Positions 34,310 through 45,543 are shown, counted from the stretch's first letter. The stretch is 64,000 nucleotides of DNA from Variovorax paradoxus (GCA_016806145.1 CP063166.1:6448001-6512000); one strand, 5' to 3'. The notes: generated by a model from the sequence alone, not told the origin. A program made the numbers and translations.

Positions 34310-35229
34310 GAGGCATTTCCTTTCGCGGCCGGCAGTTCGATGCCCGGGAAGATCTTGATCACCGCGCTGTCGTCCTCGCGCGCATGGCCCGCGGTCGAGG
34401 CCTGCATGAACATCTGGTGCGCGGTGGACGACAGCGGCAGCGGAAACTTGCTGGCGCGCGCCACGTCGAGCACCAGGCCCAGGTCCTTCACGAAGATGTC
34501 GACCGCCGACAGCGGCGTGTAGTCGCCCGCGAGCACGTGCGCCATGCGGTTCTCGAACATCCAGCTGTTTCCCGCGCTGTGGGTGATGACCTCGTAGAGC
34601 GCGGCCGGGTCCACGCCCTCGCGCAGGCCCAGTGCCATGGCCTCGGCCGCGGCCGCGATGTGCACGCCGGCCAGCAGCTGGTTGATGACCTTCACCTTGC
34701 TGCCCGCGCCCGCGCTGTCGCCGAGCCGGTAGACCTTGGCGGCCATCGCGTCGAGCACGCCCGCGGCCTTGTCGTAGGCCGCGGGCGTGCCGGCGGTCAT
34801 CATCGTCATCTGGCCGCTCGCGGCCTTGGCGGCGCCGCCCGAGATCGGCGCGTCGAGGTAGAGCAGGCCGAGCTTTGCGAGCCGCGCCTCGAGCGCCACC
34901 GACCAGTTGGGGTCGACCGTCGAGCACATCACGAACAGGCTGCCGGGCTTCATTGAGGCCGCGCAGCCCGGCGTGCCGCCGTCGCCGAACAGCACCGCCT
35001 CGGTCTGCTGCGCGTTCACGACGACCGAGATCACGATGTCGCTGGCGGCGCCGAGCGCGGCCAGCGTGTCGCAGGCGGTGCCGCCGTCGCGCGCGAAGGC
35101 CTGCGCGGCCTCGCGGCGCAGGTCGAACACGTGCGGCGCATGGCCCGCGCGGCGCAGCGACTGCGCCATGCCGGCGCCCATGGCGCCGAGGCCCACGAGG
35201 CCGACGACGGGAGGGGAGGAAGTGGTCAT
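34306..35229 (-). CDS. ltnD: L-threonate dehydrogenase (3-hydroxyisobutyrate dehydrogenase family)
   Basis: A 307-residue beta-hydroxyacid dehydrogenase. The NAD-binding motif GLVGLGAMGAGMA is at 10-22, the family motif DAPISGGAAKA near 126-136, and the catalytic lysine lies in KVKVINQLLAG. LtnD oxidises L-threonate to 2-oxo-tetronate in the established pathway shared with OtnI, OtnK and OtnC. First structural gene after the GntR regulator, with a dyad operator candidate 20 bases upstream. Confidence 0.93.
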   Translation of the reverse strand: MTTSSPPVVGLVGLGAMGAGMAQSLRRAGHAPHVFDLRREAAQAFARDGGTACDTLAALGAASDIVISVVVNAQQTEAVLFGDGGTPGCAASMKPGSLFVMCSTVDPNWSVALEARLAKLGLLYLDAPISGGAAKAASGQMTMMTAGTPAAYDKAAGVLDAMAAKVYRLGDSAGAGSKVKVINQLLAGVHIAAAAEAMALGLREGVDPAALYEVITHSAGNSWMFENRMAHVLAGDYTPLSAVDIFVKDLGLVLDVARASKFPLPLSSTAHQMFMQASTAGHAREDDSAVIKIFPGIELPAAKGNAS

Positions 35230-35248
35230 GGAAGGAAGGGGCTGGATT

Positions 35249-35271
35249 ATTTGTCAGGTCATCATACAAAT
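35249..35271. promoter_or_regulatory. Candidate GntR/FadR-type operator upstream of ltnD
   Basis: A perfect inverted pair ATTTGT/ACAAAT with an 11-base spacer, centred on 35260, lies in the only AT-rich stretch between gntR and ltnD. FadR-subfamily GntR proteins bind short dyads of the TTGT...ACAA kind near their own operons. The regulator of this operon is encoded immediately upstream. Confidence 0.5.
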
Positions 35272-35311
35272 TTGAGACGACTTTGTCTCGCACCGAATTC
35301 CAGCCCGCCCC

Positions 35312-36121
35312 TCAGGAGGCCTTCTTGCGCCGCCCCTTGCTGGCCGCGCCGCTCTCCTGCAGCCCCTCGACCAGCGGCCGCGCGAGCTGCGCGCCCTCCT
35401 GCTGCCAGAAGGCCGGGTCGGCCTGCTCGATGCGGCGGATCGCGTTGTCCATGTGGGTCTTGGCGGCCTCGCGCGCGCGCAGCGCATCGCCGGCCTCGAT
35501 CGCCTCGACGATGCGCGCGTGTTCCTGCGCCACCTCGCGCGCGAAGTCGGCGCGGCGCGCCTCGTTGGCGCGCGTAACGCGGGTGGCGCCGTGCAGGAAC
35601 TGCCGCAGGTACTGCAAGGTGCCGATCAGGAACGGATTGCGCGCCGCCTCGGCGATGGCGCGGTGGAAGCGCACGTCCTCGTCGGCACCGTTGCCGCCCA
35701 CGGCCACGGCCGCATGCAGCGCCGCGATCGCGTCGCGGATGCGGCGCACGTCCTCGGCCGTGCGGCGCTCGGCCGCCAGCGCCGCCACCTCGGCCTCGAG
35801 CGCGCGGCGCAATTCGACCATCTGGATCACCGCCTCGCGCGAGGCCACGTGCGGCATCTCGAAGCGCAACGGCTCGACCCCGGCCGCGCGCACATAGACG
35901 CCGCTGCCCTGCCGCGAGTCGACCAGCCCGAGCGACTTGAGCCGCGACACCGCCTCGCGCACCACCGTGCGGCTGACGCCGAACTGCTCGGCCAGCGCGG
36001 ACTCGGTCGGCAGCCGATCGCCCTCGGACAAGCGCCCGCTGCGCACCTCGGCCGCCAGCGCATCGGCCACCTGGTCGGCCAGGCGGACTGCGGGGGCGAG
36101 CGATTGGAAGCGGGCGGTCAT
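35312..36121 (-). CDS. GntR family regulator, FadR/FCD subfamily
   Basis: A 269-residue repressor. The N-terminal winged helix (DRLPTESALAEQFGVSRTVVREAVSRLKSLGLVDSR in the 37-73 region) is followed by an all-helical FCD effector domain (about 95-230) whose metal-binding histidine and aspartate positions look conserved (DVRFHRAIAEAA). It lies upstream of ltnD on the same strand and probably regulates the whole tetronate operon, with a four-carbon acid sugar or intermediate as inducer. A basic tail (KGRRKKAS) ends the protein. Confidence 0.92.
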   Translation of the reverse strand: MTARFQSLAPAVRLADQVADALAAEVRSGRLSEGDRLPTESALAEQFGVSRTVVREAVSRLKSLGLVDSRQGSGVYVRAAGVEPLRFEMPHVASREAVIQMVELRRALEAEVAALAAERRTAEDVRRIRDAIAALHAAVAVGGNGADEDVRFHRAIAEAARNPFLIGTLQYLRQFLHGATRVTRANEARRADFAREVAQEHARIVEAIEAGDALRAREAAKTHMDNAIRRIEQADPAFWQQEGAQLARPLVEGLQESGAASKGRRKKAS

Positions 36122-36252
36122 GAATGGGCTGCGACTCTAACGCAGGCCCGCCGGCGGGATGCCATCGCATGCGGATGAAGGCAAGCGCGCAGTTCGGCGC
36201 ATTTCCCGCGGCATTTCCTGCGCGTCGAGCGGCGCTGTGGGGCCCGCTGGCT

Positions 36253-36852
36253 ATGCTGCCGCTCGTGATTCCGACCTTCAATCATTCGCACGTGCTGCCG
36301 CCATTCGAGGGCGAGCGGTTGAGTGGCGCGCACAGCTCGCCTTACCTGGTGTCGGCCAGCGAAATGGTGCAGCGCTTCGCCATCGGCACGGCGCGATGCA
36401 CCATCCTCGACGGCCTGTTGCGCTATCGCGCCGAACTCCGCGGCATCGGGTTCGTCGAAGGCTTTCAGTGGCTCGATGGCAGTTTCGTCGAGGATATCGA
36501 GGCACGCGAAAGTCGCCCACCTCGGGACATCGACGTCGTGAGCTTCGCCTACCCGCCCCGGGGAATGAGCAAGACGGAGATCAATCGGATAATGGACGAG
36601 CGCCCCGATCTCTTCGATCACGAGCGCTGCAAGCAGGGGTTTCACTGCGACACCAGCATCATCAACCTGACCACCTCGCCGGAGCGGTTGGTGCAGCAGA
36701 CGCGCTATTGGTATGGTTTGTTTTCTCATCGCCGCGGCGATGCCCTGTGGAAAGGCATGCTGCAGTTGCCCATGGATTCCGACGATCACTCCGCCCGTGT
36801 GATGCTCGATCGACTCATGCACCAAGGAGAACCGAATGCTGGCTCAACTTGA
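36253..36852 (+). CDS. Polymerase-beta-type nucleotidyltransferase-like protein (DUF6932-like)
   Basis: A 199-residue protein starting at the ATG at 36253 (MLPLVIPTFNHSHVLPPF). It contains the polymerase-beta nucleotidyltransferase signature: GS at 76-77 (WLDGSFVED), then 14 residues later DID at 92-94 (PRDIDVVSF). The opening and this segment resemble DUF6932-type proteins as I remember them. Enzymes of this fold transfer nucleotides onto proteins, antibiotics or RNA and occur in toxin-antitoxin and abortive-infection systems. Its end overlaps the next gene by 17 bases, so the two act as a pair. Base composition appears lower in GC than the neighbours, suggesting acquisition. The function is not known. 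Confidence 0.7.
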   Translation: MLPLVIPTFNHSHVLPPFEGERLSGAHSSPYLVSASEMVQRFAIGTARCTILDGLLRYRAELRGIGFVEGFQWLDGSFVEDIEARESRPPRDIDVVSFAYPPRGMSKTEINRIMDERPDLFDHERCKQGFHCDTSIINLTTSPERLVQQTRYWYGLFSHRRGDALWKGMLQLPMDSDDHSARVMLDRLMHQGEPNAGST

Positions 36853-37804
36853 GAAGCAATTCCTGCAGGCTGACCTGGCGCAGGTTCGTCAGCTGCTGGC
36901 GGACGGGCAGGCACACGACGATCCGATCGCGGTGCATCAATATGCTCAGCGCGTCGCGCGCCTCGAAAAGGAACTGACCGAATTGTCGGAAGCAGGCACG
37001 AACGCACCCGTCGGCGTGGCCTTGTTCTTCGGGGGGCGCCCGGTCGTGGGCTCGAATGGCATCAAGGCGTCGTTCGGGACGCAGGCCATCGGCAAGTTTC
37101 AGAAGCTGGTAAGTCAGCGCTATGCGGCCGCCGAGACAGGCCCGCTCTCTTCGCGTGGCCGCGTGCCGATGAGCGACGACACCCAGTTGCTGGTCACCGA
37201 CGTCGTACGCGGCTCGTTCGGTTTCGTGCTGCAGGGCAGCGAACCTGCCAGCAGCGACGCACCGCTCAAGGACGCCGTGGATCACGTGGCCGATACCCTC
37301 TCCCGCATGGCGGCGGCGGACGACGCCCTGTTCGACGAAGCCTCGGCCGACGTGGACAACCGCCAGCTCGGAACCTTGCAGGAGTTCTTCAAGCTGCTCG
37401 ACGACGAGGGCGCCAGTCTTCGCCTCGTCGAAGGCGAGCGGGACTTCGAACTCTCGACGCAAGCCGTTCGACGCGCGCGCCAACGCGCCGAGGCGATGAC
37501 CATCGAAGACCGCGTCGAGATGCTCGAAGGCGAGGTCATCGGCTGGGCCGAGTATTCGTCGCGCTTCGAACTGCGCCTGCATGGCGATCGGAGCGTGGTG
37601 GTCGGCACGGTGACGCGTGCCGCCATGGAGCACTCGCTGCAAGAGGGACTGGCGCCTCTGCATCGGCATGTCCGCGCCAGGGTCAAGGTGCGCGAAGCAC
37701 GGCTGCGCAACCGCACGCCGCGCAAGACATTCGCCTTGCAGGCGCTCGACGTCATCGCCCCGCCCGCGGACTGGCCCGCGAGACCGGTCCAACAAGCGAT
37801 CTAG
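36836..37804 (+). CDS. Unknown protein paired with the nucleotidyltransferase-like gene
   Basis: A 322-residue soluble protein that I do not recognise. The N-terminal 50 residues are helical and could form a coiled coil (AQLEKQF, ARLEKELTELSE). A small beta-rich segment follows (VGVALFFGGRPVVGSNGIKASFG). The middle contains VRGSFGFVLQG, and the C-terminal third is basic (RHVRARVKVREARLRNRTPRK). It starts inside the preceding gene with AGGAGA six bases before the ATG, so translation is coupled. Its stop shares the tetranucleotide CTAG with the stop of the opposing MFS gene. It could be the target, antitoxin or partner of the nucleotidyltransferase. Confidence 0.68.
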   Translation: MLAQLEKQFLQADLAQVRQLLADGQAHDDPIAVHQYAQRVARLEKELTELSEAGTNAPVGVALFFGGRPVVGSNGIKASFGTQAIGKFQKLVSQRYAAAETGPLSSRGRVPMSDDTQLLVTDVVRGSFGFVLQGSEPASSDAPLKDAVDHVADTLSRMAAADDALFDEASADVDNRQLGTLQEFFKLLDDEGASLRLVEGERDFELSTQAVRRARQRAEAMTIEDRVEMLEGEVIGWAEYSSRFELRLHGDRSVVVGTVTRAAMEHSLQEGLAPLHRHVRARVKVREARLRNRTPRKTFALQALDVIAPPADWPARPVQQAI

Positions 37805-38973
37805 GCCCGCTCCACCACCGGCCGCGCGTTGAGCCACAGCAGCGTCAACGCAAACGCCAGCAGCGGCAGCATCGCGAGGTTGATCGCGGTCCACCCCACG
37901 CCTGCGAGCAGCGCGCCCGAGCCGAAGGACATCAGCACGGCCGTGGTGCCGTTGCTGAGTTCCATCAGCGCCTGCGCAGGTCCGCGCTCGTGCTCGGCAT
38001 GGGCCTCGGCCAGCAGCGTGGTGCCAGCGATCAACATCAGGTTCCAGCCCAGGCCCAGCAGCAGCGAGCTCGCGAGGAAGTGCGCGAAGTCCTGGCCCGA
38101 GAGCGCGACCGCGGCGCTGGTCGCGAGGATCGCCGAGCCGAGCATCGCGACGCGGCGGCTGCCCCAGCGGTCGACCAGCGCGCCGGCGAAGAAGGCCTGC
38201 GCGAACATGCCGAGCACGTGCCACTGGATCACCTGCGCGGCCGCGGAGGCGGAGAAGCCGCAGAAGTCCATCGCGAGCGGGGTCGCGTTCATCGCCAGCA
38301 CCATGAGGCCGTGGCCGATGGCGGTCATGAGGATGGCGGCGCGCAGCATCGGGCGCGCGAGCAGCGCGCGCATCTGGGCCCAGCCGCGCGCCACGGCCGG
38401 CGGCGCCGCGCCTTCGCGCAAGCGCGACATGGCGACCACGCCGCACAGGGCGAGCACCGCGATCGCGAGGTAGGCGCCCACGAAGGGCACGGGCAGCGCG
38501 TTGCGCGTCCAGACCGCGATGGCGGGTGCGAACACGGCCGCGCAGACACCGCCGCCGACCACCAGCGCGGCGGCGCGGCCCTTGTGGCGCGGCTCGACGG
38601 CCTCGAGCGCGGCATAGCGGTAGAAGCCGGCCGAGGCCTGGTAGCCGCCGATGCAGGCGGCGCCGAGGCAGAACAGCGCGAAGCTGCCGAGCCCCAGGCC
38701 CGTGGCGCAGACCAGCCCGCCCACCACGCCGAGCAGCGCGCCGCCCATCAGGCCGTGGCGGCGGCCGCGCCGCTGCATGAACATCGACAGCGGCGACACG
38801 GCCGCGAGGTTGCCGAGCACCAGCAGCGCGAGCGGCAGGGTGGCCAGCGCGGGCCAGGGCGCGAGCCGCAGGCCCGCGACCGAGGTCAGCGTGATGCCGA
38901 TGATCGAGCACGACCAGTAGAGCGCCTGGCCGAGGAACAGCAGCCGGATCGCGGGGTTGCGCAGCAGCTGCAT
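37801..38973 (-). CDS. MFS transporter
   Basis: A 390-residue major facilitator with about twelve hydrophobic helices, beginning MQLLRNPAIRLLFLGQALYWSC. The cytoplasmic loop RRGRRHGLMGG and the second-half motif VDRWGSRRVAMLG mark the two MFS halves. Substrate unknown. It is three bases downstream of the GlxA-type regulator gene and probably under its control. The stop codons of this gene and the convergent unknown gene lie within one CTAG. Confidence 0.88.
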   Translation of the reverse strand: MQLLRNPAIRLLFLGQALYWSCSIIGITLTSVAGLRLAPWPALATLPLALLVLGNLAAVSPLSMFMQRRGRRHGLMGGALLGVVGGLVCATGLGLGSFALFCLGAACIGGYQASAGFYRYAALEAVEPRHKGRAAALVVGGGVCAAVFAPAIAVWTRNALPVPFVGAYLAIAVLALCGVVAMSRLREGAAPPAVARGWAQMRALLARPMLRAAILMTAIGHGLMVLAMNATPLAMDFCGFSASAAAQVIQWHVLGMFAQAFFAGALVDRWGSRRVAMLGSAILATSAAVALSGQDFAHFLASSLLLGLGWNLMLIAGTTLLAEAHAEHERGPAQALMELSNGTTAVLMSFGSGALLAGVGWTAINLAMLPLLAFALTLLWLNARPVVERA

Positions 38974-38976
38974 CGC

Positions 38977-39996
38977 TCAGCCTCCCGCACGCGGCGCGCC
39001 CGCGCCGAAGCGCTCGGCGAAGGCCTGCGGACTCACGGCGAGGTGCTTGTGGAAGCTGCGCCGCAGCGTCTCGGGATGGCCGAAGCCGCACAGCCGCGCC
39101 ACGGTCGACACCGAGGTCTGCGCATGGGCGAGCAAGGCCGAGGCGGCCTCGACGCGCACGCGCTCGACGTAGTGGCCGGGCGTCATGCCGAGCTCGCGCC
39201 GGAACACGCGGCTCAGGGTGCGCGGCGGCATGCAGGCGCGCTCGGCCAGCACCTCGAGCGAGAGGTCGCCCGCGAGCTGGCCCGGGATCCATTCGAGCAG
39301 CGACGACAGCCGTGGCGCATGCGTGGCCTCGGGCGCGAGGAAGCGGCTGAACTGCGCCTGCCCGCCGGGCCGGCGCAGGAACATCACGAGCCGGCGCGCC
39401 ACCGCCAGCGCGATCGCGCGGCCGAGGTCGTGCTCGACCAGCGCCAGCGCGAGGTCGATGCCGGTGGTGACGCCGGCCGAGGTGAAGACATGGCCGTCGC
39501 CCTCGCGCCCGCTCGGGTCGTAGGTATGGAGCCGGTCGGCCGCCACCTCGACCGCGGGATGGCGCGTGCGCAGCGCCTCGACGCTGTCCCAGTGGGTGGT
39601 GGCGAGGCGGCCGTCGAGCAGGCCGGCCTGCGCGAGGATCAGCGCACCCGAGCAGACCGAGCCGAGCCGGCGCACGCGCGGCTCGGCGCGCTGGAGCCAG
39701 GCCAGCAGGGCCTCGTTGTTCAGCTGGTCCTCGGCGCCCCAGCCGCCGGGCACGAGCACGGTGTCGAAGCGCGCCGGGTCCTCGTCCTCGCGCGCGGCCT
39801 CGGCCAGCAGCGAGAAGCCGGCCGAGCAAGCCACCGGCCCCACCGCGTCGGCCAGCAGGTGCAGCGAGTAGCCGGCCGGGCGGCCCTGACGCTGCAGCTC
39901 GACGTTGGCCGAGGCGAACACCTGCAGCGGACCGGTGACGTCCAGCACCTGGACATCGGGGTAGATCGTGCAGGCGATGGCGCGCGGCGTTTGCAT
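38977..39996 (-). CDS. GlxA family transcriptional regulator (DJ-1/PfpI plus AraC domains)
   Basis: A 339-residue regulator. Residues 5-190 form a DJ-1/PfpI-like amidotransferase fold with the nucleophile-elbow cysteine in GSVCSGALIL. Residues about 235-330 hold the AraC-type double helix-turn-helix (LSLEVLAERACMPPRTLSRVFRRELG, VSTVARLCGFGHPETLRRSF). Members sense small nitrogenous compounds or act without a known ligand. It precedes an MFS gene by three bases, suggesting a regulator-transporter unit. Confidence 0.93.
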   Translation of the reverse strand: MQTPRAIACTIYPDVQVLDVTGPLQVFASANVELQRQGRPAGYSLHLLADAVGPVACSAGFSLLAEAAREDEDPARFDTVLVPGGWGAEDQLNNEALLAWLQRAEPRVRRLGSVCSGALILAQAGLLDGRLATTHWDSVEALRTRHPAVEVAADRLHTYDPSGREGDGHVFTSAGVTTGIDLALALVEHDLGRAIALAVARRLVMFLRRPGGQAQFSRFLAPEATHAPRLSSLLEWIPGQLAGDLSLEVLAERACMPPRTLSRVFRRELGMTPGHYVERVRVEAASALLAHAQTSVSTVARLCGFGHPETLRRSFHKHLAVSPQAFAERFGAGAPRAGG

Positions 39997-40086
39997 GCCG
40001 GCAGTGTCGTGCGCGCCGCGATTGGCCGCAACGACAACGACCCCACGGATCCGGCCACTTTCGGCGTGGCCGGCCCGTGTGGCGGG

Positions 40087-42753
<2,667 letters not shown>

Positions 42754-42858
42754 GCCGGCACTTTAAGCCGCCACGAAAAGAATTGGCTACTGCTGCAGTC
42801 CGCATCTTGACGTGGTTGAGGCATAAAATTCCGCCAACCCTTCAGTTCACGGCATTTC
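42754..42858. promoter_or_regulatory. Divergent promoter region, E1-like gene / lrp
   Basis: A 105-base gap between divergent genes. It is relatively AT-rich at 42774-42790 and 42820-42835 (CATAAAATTCC on the plus strand, a -10-like match). It should carry both promoters and the Lrp site. I could not identify a convincing -35 or dyad. Confidence 0.4.
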
Positions 42859-43332
42859 ATGCAACTCGACGCCATCGACCTGCGCATCCTCGACGAATTG
42901 CAGCGCGATGGCGCGCTGTCGAACGTGGAACTCGCGCGCCGCGTGCACCTGTCGCCCTCGCCCTGCCTCGCGCGCGTGAAGCTGCTCGAGACCGAGGGCG
43001 TGATCGACCGCTACGTGGCGCTCGCGAGCGCCAAGGCGCTGGGCCTCGGCCTCAACGTGTTCATCTCGATCAGCCTCACGACGCAGAGCAAGCAGTCGCT
43101 GGCCGACTTCGAGCAGCGCATCGCCGAGCACGACGAGGTGATGGAGTGCTACCTGATGACCGGCGACAGCGACTACCTGATCCGCATCGCGGTGGCAGAC
43201 ATGGCGGCGCTCGAGAAATTCATCCTCGAGCAGCTCACGCCGATCCCGGGGATCGAGAAGATCCGCTCGAGCTTTGCGCTCAAGCAGGTGCGATACAAGA
43301 CGGCGCTGCCGTTGCCGACAGCGCCGTCCTGA
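42859..43332 (+). CDS. Lrp/AsnC family transcriptional regulator (next to E1-like gene)
   Basis: A 157-residue regulator. The N-terminal helix-turn-helix (LQRDGALSNVELARRVHLSPSPCLARV) is followed by the RAM domain (YLMTGDSDYLIRIAV is the typical ligand/oligomer segment). The divergent E1-like 2-oxo acid dehydrogenase is its probable target, as in the MdeR-MdeB and BkdR-bkd pairs. It ends 18 bases from the convergent phoX-like stop. Confidence 0.93.
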   Translation: MQLDAIDLRILDELQRDGALSNVELARRVHLSPSPCLARVKLLETEGVIDRYVALASAKALGLGLNVFISISLTTQSKQSLADFEQRIAEHDEVMECYLMTGDSDYLIRIAVADMAALEKFILEQLTPIPGIEKIRSSFALKQVRYKTALPLPTAPS

Positions 43333-43350
43333 TCACTTCGGCAGGGCCGA

Positions 43351-45354
43351 TTACTTCGAGAGCTTCGGCTGCGCCGGATCGGCCGTGAGGTAACCCACCA
43401 CGGCGCTGTAGCCCTGGTTGTAGTTCTGCTTGATCAGCGTCTCGAGCTTCTTGACGTCGCTGCTGGCGGTCTTGATGAACTCGCCCGGATGCTGGAAGTT
43501 GCTCATGATGTACGTCCAGCCGTTGATCTCGTCGACCGCGTGCAGGCCCGTGCACTCGGCACCGGTCGGGGTCGACAGGATGCGCGAGAGCTTCTTCGTG
43601 TCGACGTTGTAGGCCCACAGGAAGTTGTTGACGTGGTTGCCGCTGTCCTCGCCGATGAACAGGGTGCGCATCTTTTCCGAGAACTTGATGTTGTCGGGGC
43701 TGGCGATCTTGTCCGCATTGGCGTTGTTGCCGAGGCTGTCGGCCGTGTCGAGGTCCTCGCCCACGATCAAGGCCTTGGTCTTCACGGGCACCCATTCGCT
43801 GTTGATCACGGCGCCGCCGGTGTCCTTCTGGCCACCGGTCAGGTTGTGGGCCATCACGCCGCCGGCCACGAGCGCCTTTTCGACCGTGACGTTGAGATCC
43901 GAGCGCCACGCAGCGTTGCCCTTGACCATCGACGACTGGATGTTGGCCAGTGCCGAGTAGGCAATCTTGTCCTTGGCATTGACGGTCGTGCCTTCCATCT
44001 TGGTGAAGGCCATGCTGGCGCCCACGAGGTTGGCGTAGCGGTGCGTCTCGAGGAAGGCGGCAGCCTTCTCCATGCCGGGCACCAGCTTGACCCACTGCTT
44101 GACGCCGTCGGCGAAGATCTGGGTGTAGGAGACATTGGCCGGATCGGTGAACTTCACGTCCATGATGTCGGTCGGCAGCAGCGTGTTGGCGAAGGCCTCG
44201 ATCTCGGCGCTGGTGGCGTGGCCGAGGCGGATCCAGGTCAGTGCGGCGCCCGCGGCGGCGGGGTCGATCGAGAAGCCGGTGCCTACCTTCGCGACGTACA
44301 GCGTGCCGGCCGAAAGATCCTTCTCCTTGTCGGCCACGAACATGAACAGGCCGCCGTTGGTGTAGTCGTCGCCCATCAGCGCGGTGCGGTTGTCGGGCAT
44401 GACCTGGATCAGCTCGTGCGAGATGCGGCCCAGGCAGTAGTGCTTCTTGACGCTGCCGGTGCCGTCGGGATTCACGGTGACTTCGGGCAGGTGGCCATAG
44501 TGGTAGGCGCGGGCCGTGGTCTCGTCGCCGAACACGTTCTTGCTGTAGCCCTTGAACTGCGCGCTGGTCGAGGCGGTGAAGGCGTCGGGCTCGTACTCCT
44601 CGCTCGACAGGTGGGTGCCCCAGGGCGAGAGGCTTGCGCCGCAGGTGATCCACAGGCCGTGGGCGCTGGACATGTCGACGTTGTGGTACTTGACCAGTTC
44701 GAGCTTGCCGGTGGTCTGGTCCTGGTCGAGCGTGAGCACGGCGATCGGCGACGGCAGCTGGCCGTAGGTGCCCTCGCCCTTCAAGTTCTTCGTCATGTAC
44801 TCGAACTGCACGACCGCGAACACCGGCTTGCCCTTGATGCCGGGCACGTTGGCGTTGGGCAGGCTCAGCAGCGAGCTGCCGTCCGGTGCGTCGGAGAAGA
44901 ACTGGCGTTCCGAACCCACGACCGATTTGTCGATGATGGGCTGGTTCTTGATGTCGTAGTAACCGCCCGCCAGGATCTTGCCGCCCTTGCCGTCCGGCAC
45001 CATGTCGCCGGTCTGGAAGAAGGGGTGGTAGGCCAGGCGGTATTCGGTGGAACTGCCGTTGTCGAACGAGACCTTGAGCGTCGAACCGACCGTGGTGGTC
45101 GCCATGGCGGCGGGATTGGCCAGCGAAGGCGCCGGCATGCCGATGAATTCGGCCGAGACGAACTGCGCGGCGGGAGCCGGCGGCGGTGCGGGCGGGGGCG
45201 GAACGATGGGCAGGAAGCCGTTGCCGCCTCCGCCGCCACCGCCGCAGGCGGTCAGGAAGGCAACGCCGCCGAGCGGCAGCATCGGTGCTGCGCTCAGCAG
45301 CTTGAGGGCGTGACGGCGCGAGGCGCCGGATTGCGCCTTGGTGGAATCGGACAT
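43351..45354 (-). CDS. PhoX family phosphatase-like protein (exported, Ser in place of a conserved Cys)
   Basis: A 667-residue DUF839/PhoX protein. The N-terminus has a twin-arginine motif (SRRHALKLL, Arg13-Arg14) and a lipobox-like LTAC ending at Cys37, followed by a Gly tract and a Pro-rich linker, so it is probably Tat-exported and perhaps lipid-anchored. PhoX enzymes are calcium/iron-dependent periplasmic alkaline phosphatases. In the region PWGTHLSSEEYEP the position equal to Cys in the neighbour's PWGTYLTCEENW is Ser251, while the two Glu are kept. Its activity may therefore differ. A Pho-box-like site lies 118 bases upstream. Confidence 0.87.
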   Translation of the reverse strand: MSDSTKAQSGASRRHALKLLSAAPMLPLGGVAFLTACGGGGGGGNGFLPIVPPPPAPPPAPAAQFVSAEFIGMPAPSLANPAAMATTTVGSTLKVSFDNGSSTEYRLAYHPFFQTGDMVPDGKGGKILAGGYYDIKNQPIIDKSVVGSERQFFSDAPDGSSLLSLPNANVPGIKGKPVFAVVQFEYMTKNLKGEGTYGQLPSPIAVLTLDQDQTTGKLELVKYHNVDMSSAHGLWITCGASLSPWGTHLSSEEYEPDAFTASTSAQFKGYSKNVFGDETTARAYHYGHLPEVTVNPDGTGSVKKHYCLGRISHELIQVMPDNRTALMGDDYTNGGLFMFVADKEKDLSAGTLYVAKVGTGFSIDPAAAGAALTWIRLGHATSAEIEAFANTLLPTDIMDVKFTDPANVSYTQIFADGVKQWVKLVPGMEKAAAFLETHRYANLVGASMAFTKMEGTTVNAKDKIAYSALANIQSSMVKGNAAWRSDLNVTVEKALVAGGVMAHNLTGGQKDTGGAVINSEWVPVKTKALIVGEDLDTADSLGNNANADKIASPDNIKFSEKMRTLFIGEDSGNHVNNFLWAYNVDTKKLSRILSTPTGAECTGLHAVDEINGWTYIMSNFQHPGEFIKTASSDVKKLETLIKQNYNQGYSAVVGYLTADPAQPKLSK

Positions 45355-45471
45355 GGATTTCTCCCGAGTTGTCGTGGGGTGTCGTGGGATGACCGTGCAG
45401 CCTCTGTTTCTCTCCGCCGCCGGTCAGTCGCGAACCTTAGTTAACTACTGTGACGACGACGTGCATCGCAC

Positions 45472-45489
45472 ATGACAAGGCCGTGACAC
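45472..45489 (-). promoter_or_regulatory. Candidate Pho box upstream of the first phoX-like gene
   Basis: Read on the minus strand, GTGTCAC-GGCC-TTGTCAT is two direct heptamers 11 bases apart. This closely matches the PhoB consensus CTGTCAT-N4-CTGTCAT and points toward the gene starting at 45354. The 118-base distance to the start codon leaves room for a long leader. Confidence 0.65.
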
Positions 45490-45543
45490 CGCGCACGCGG
45501 ATGCGACGACATCCGCATGTCACTCCCACCCGGGAGCCCCATG

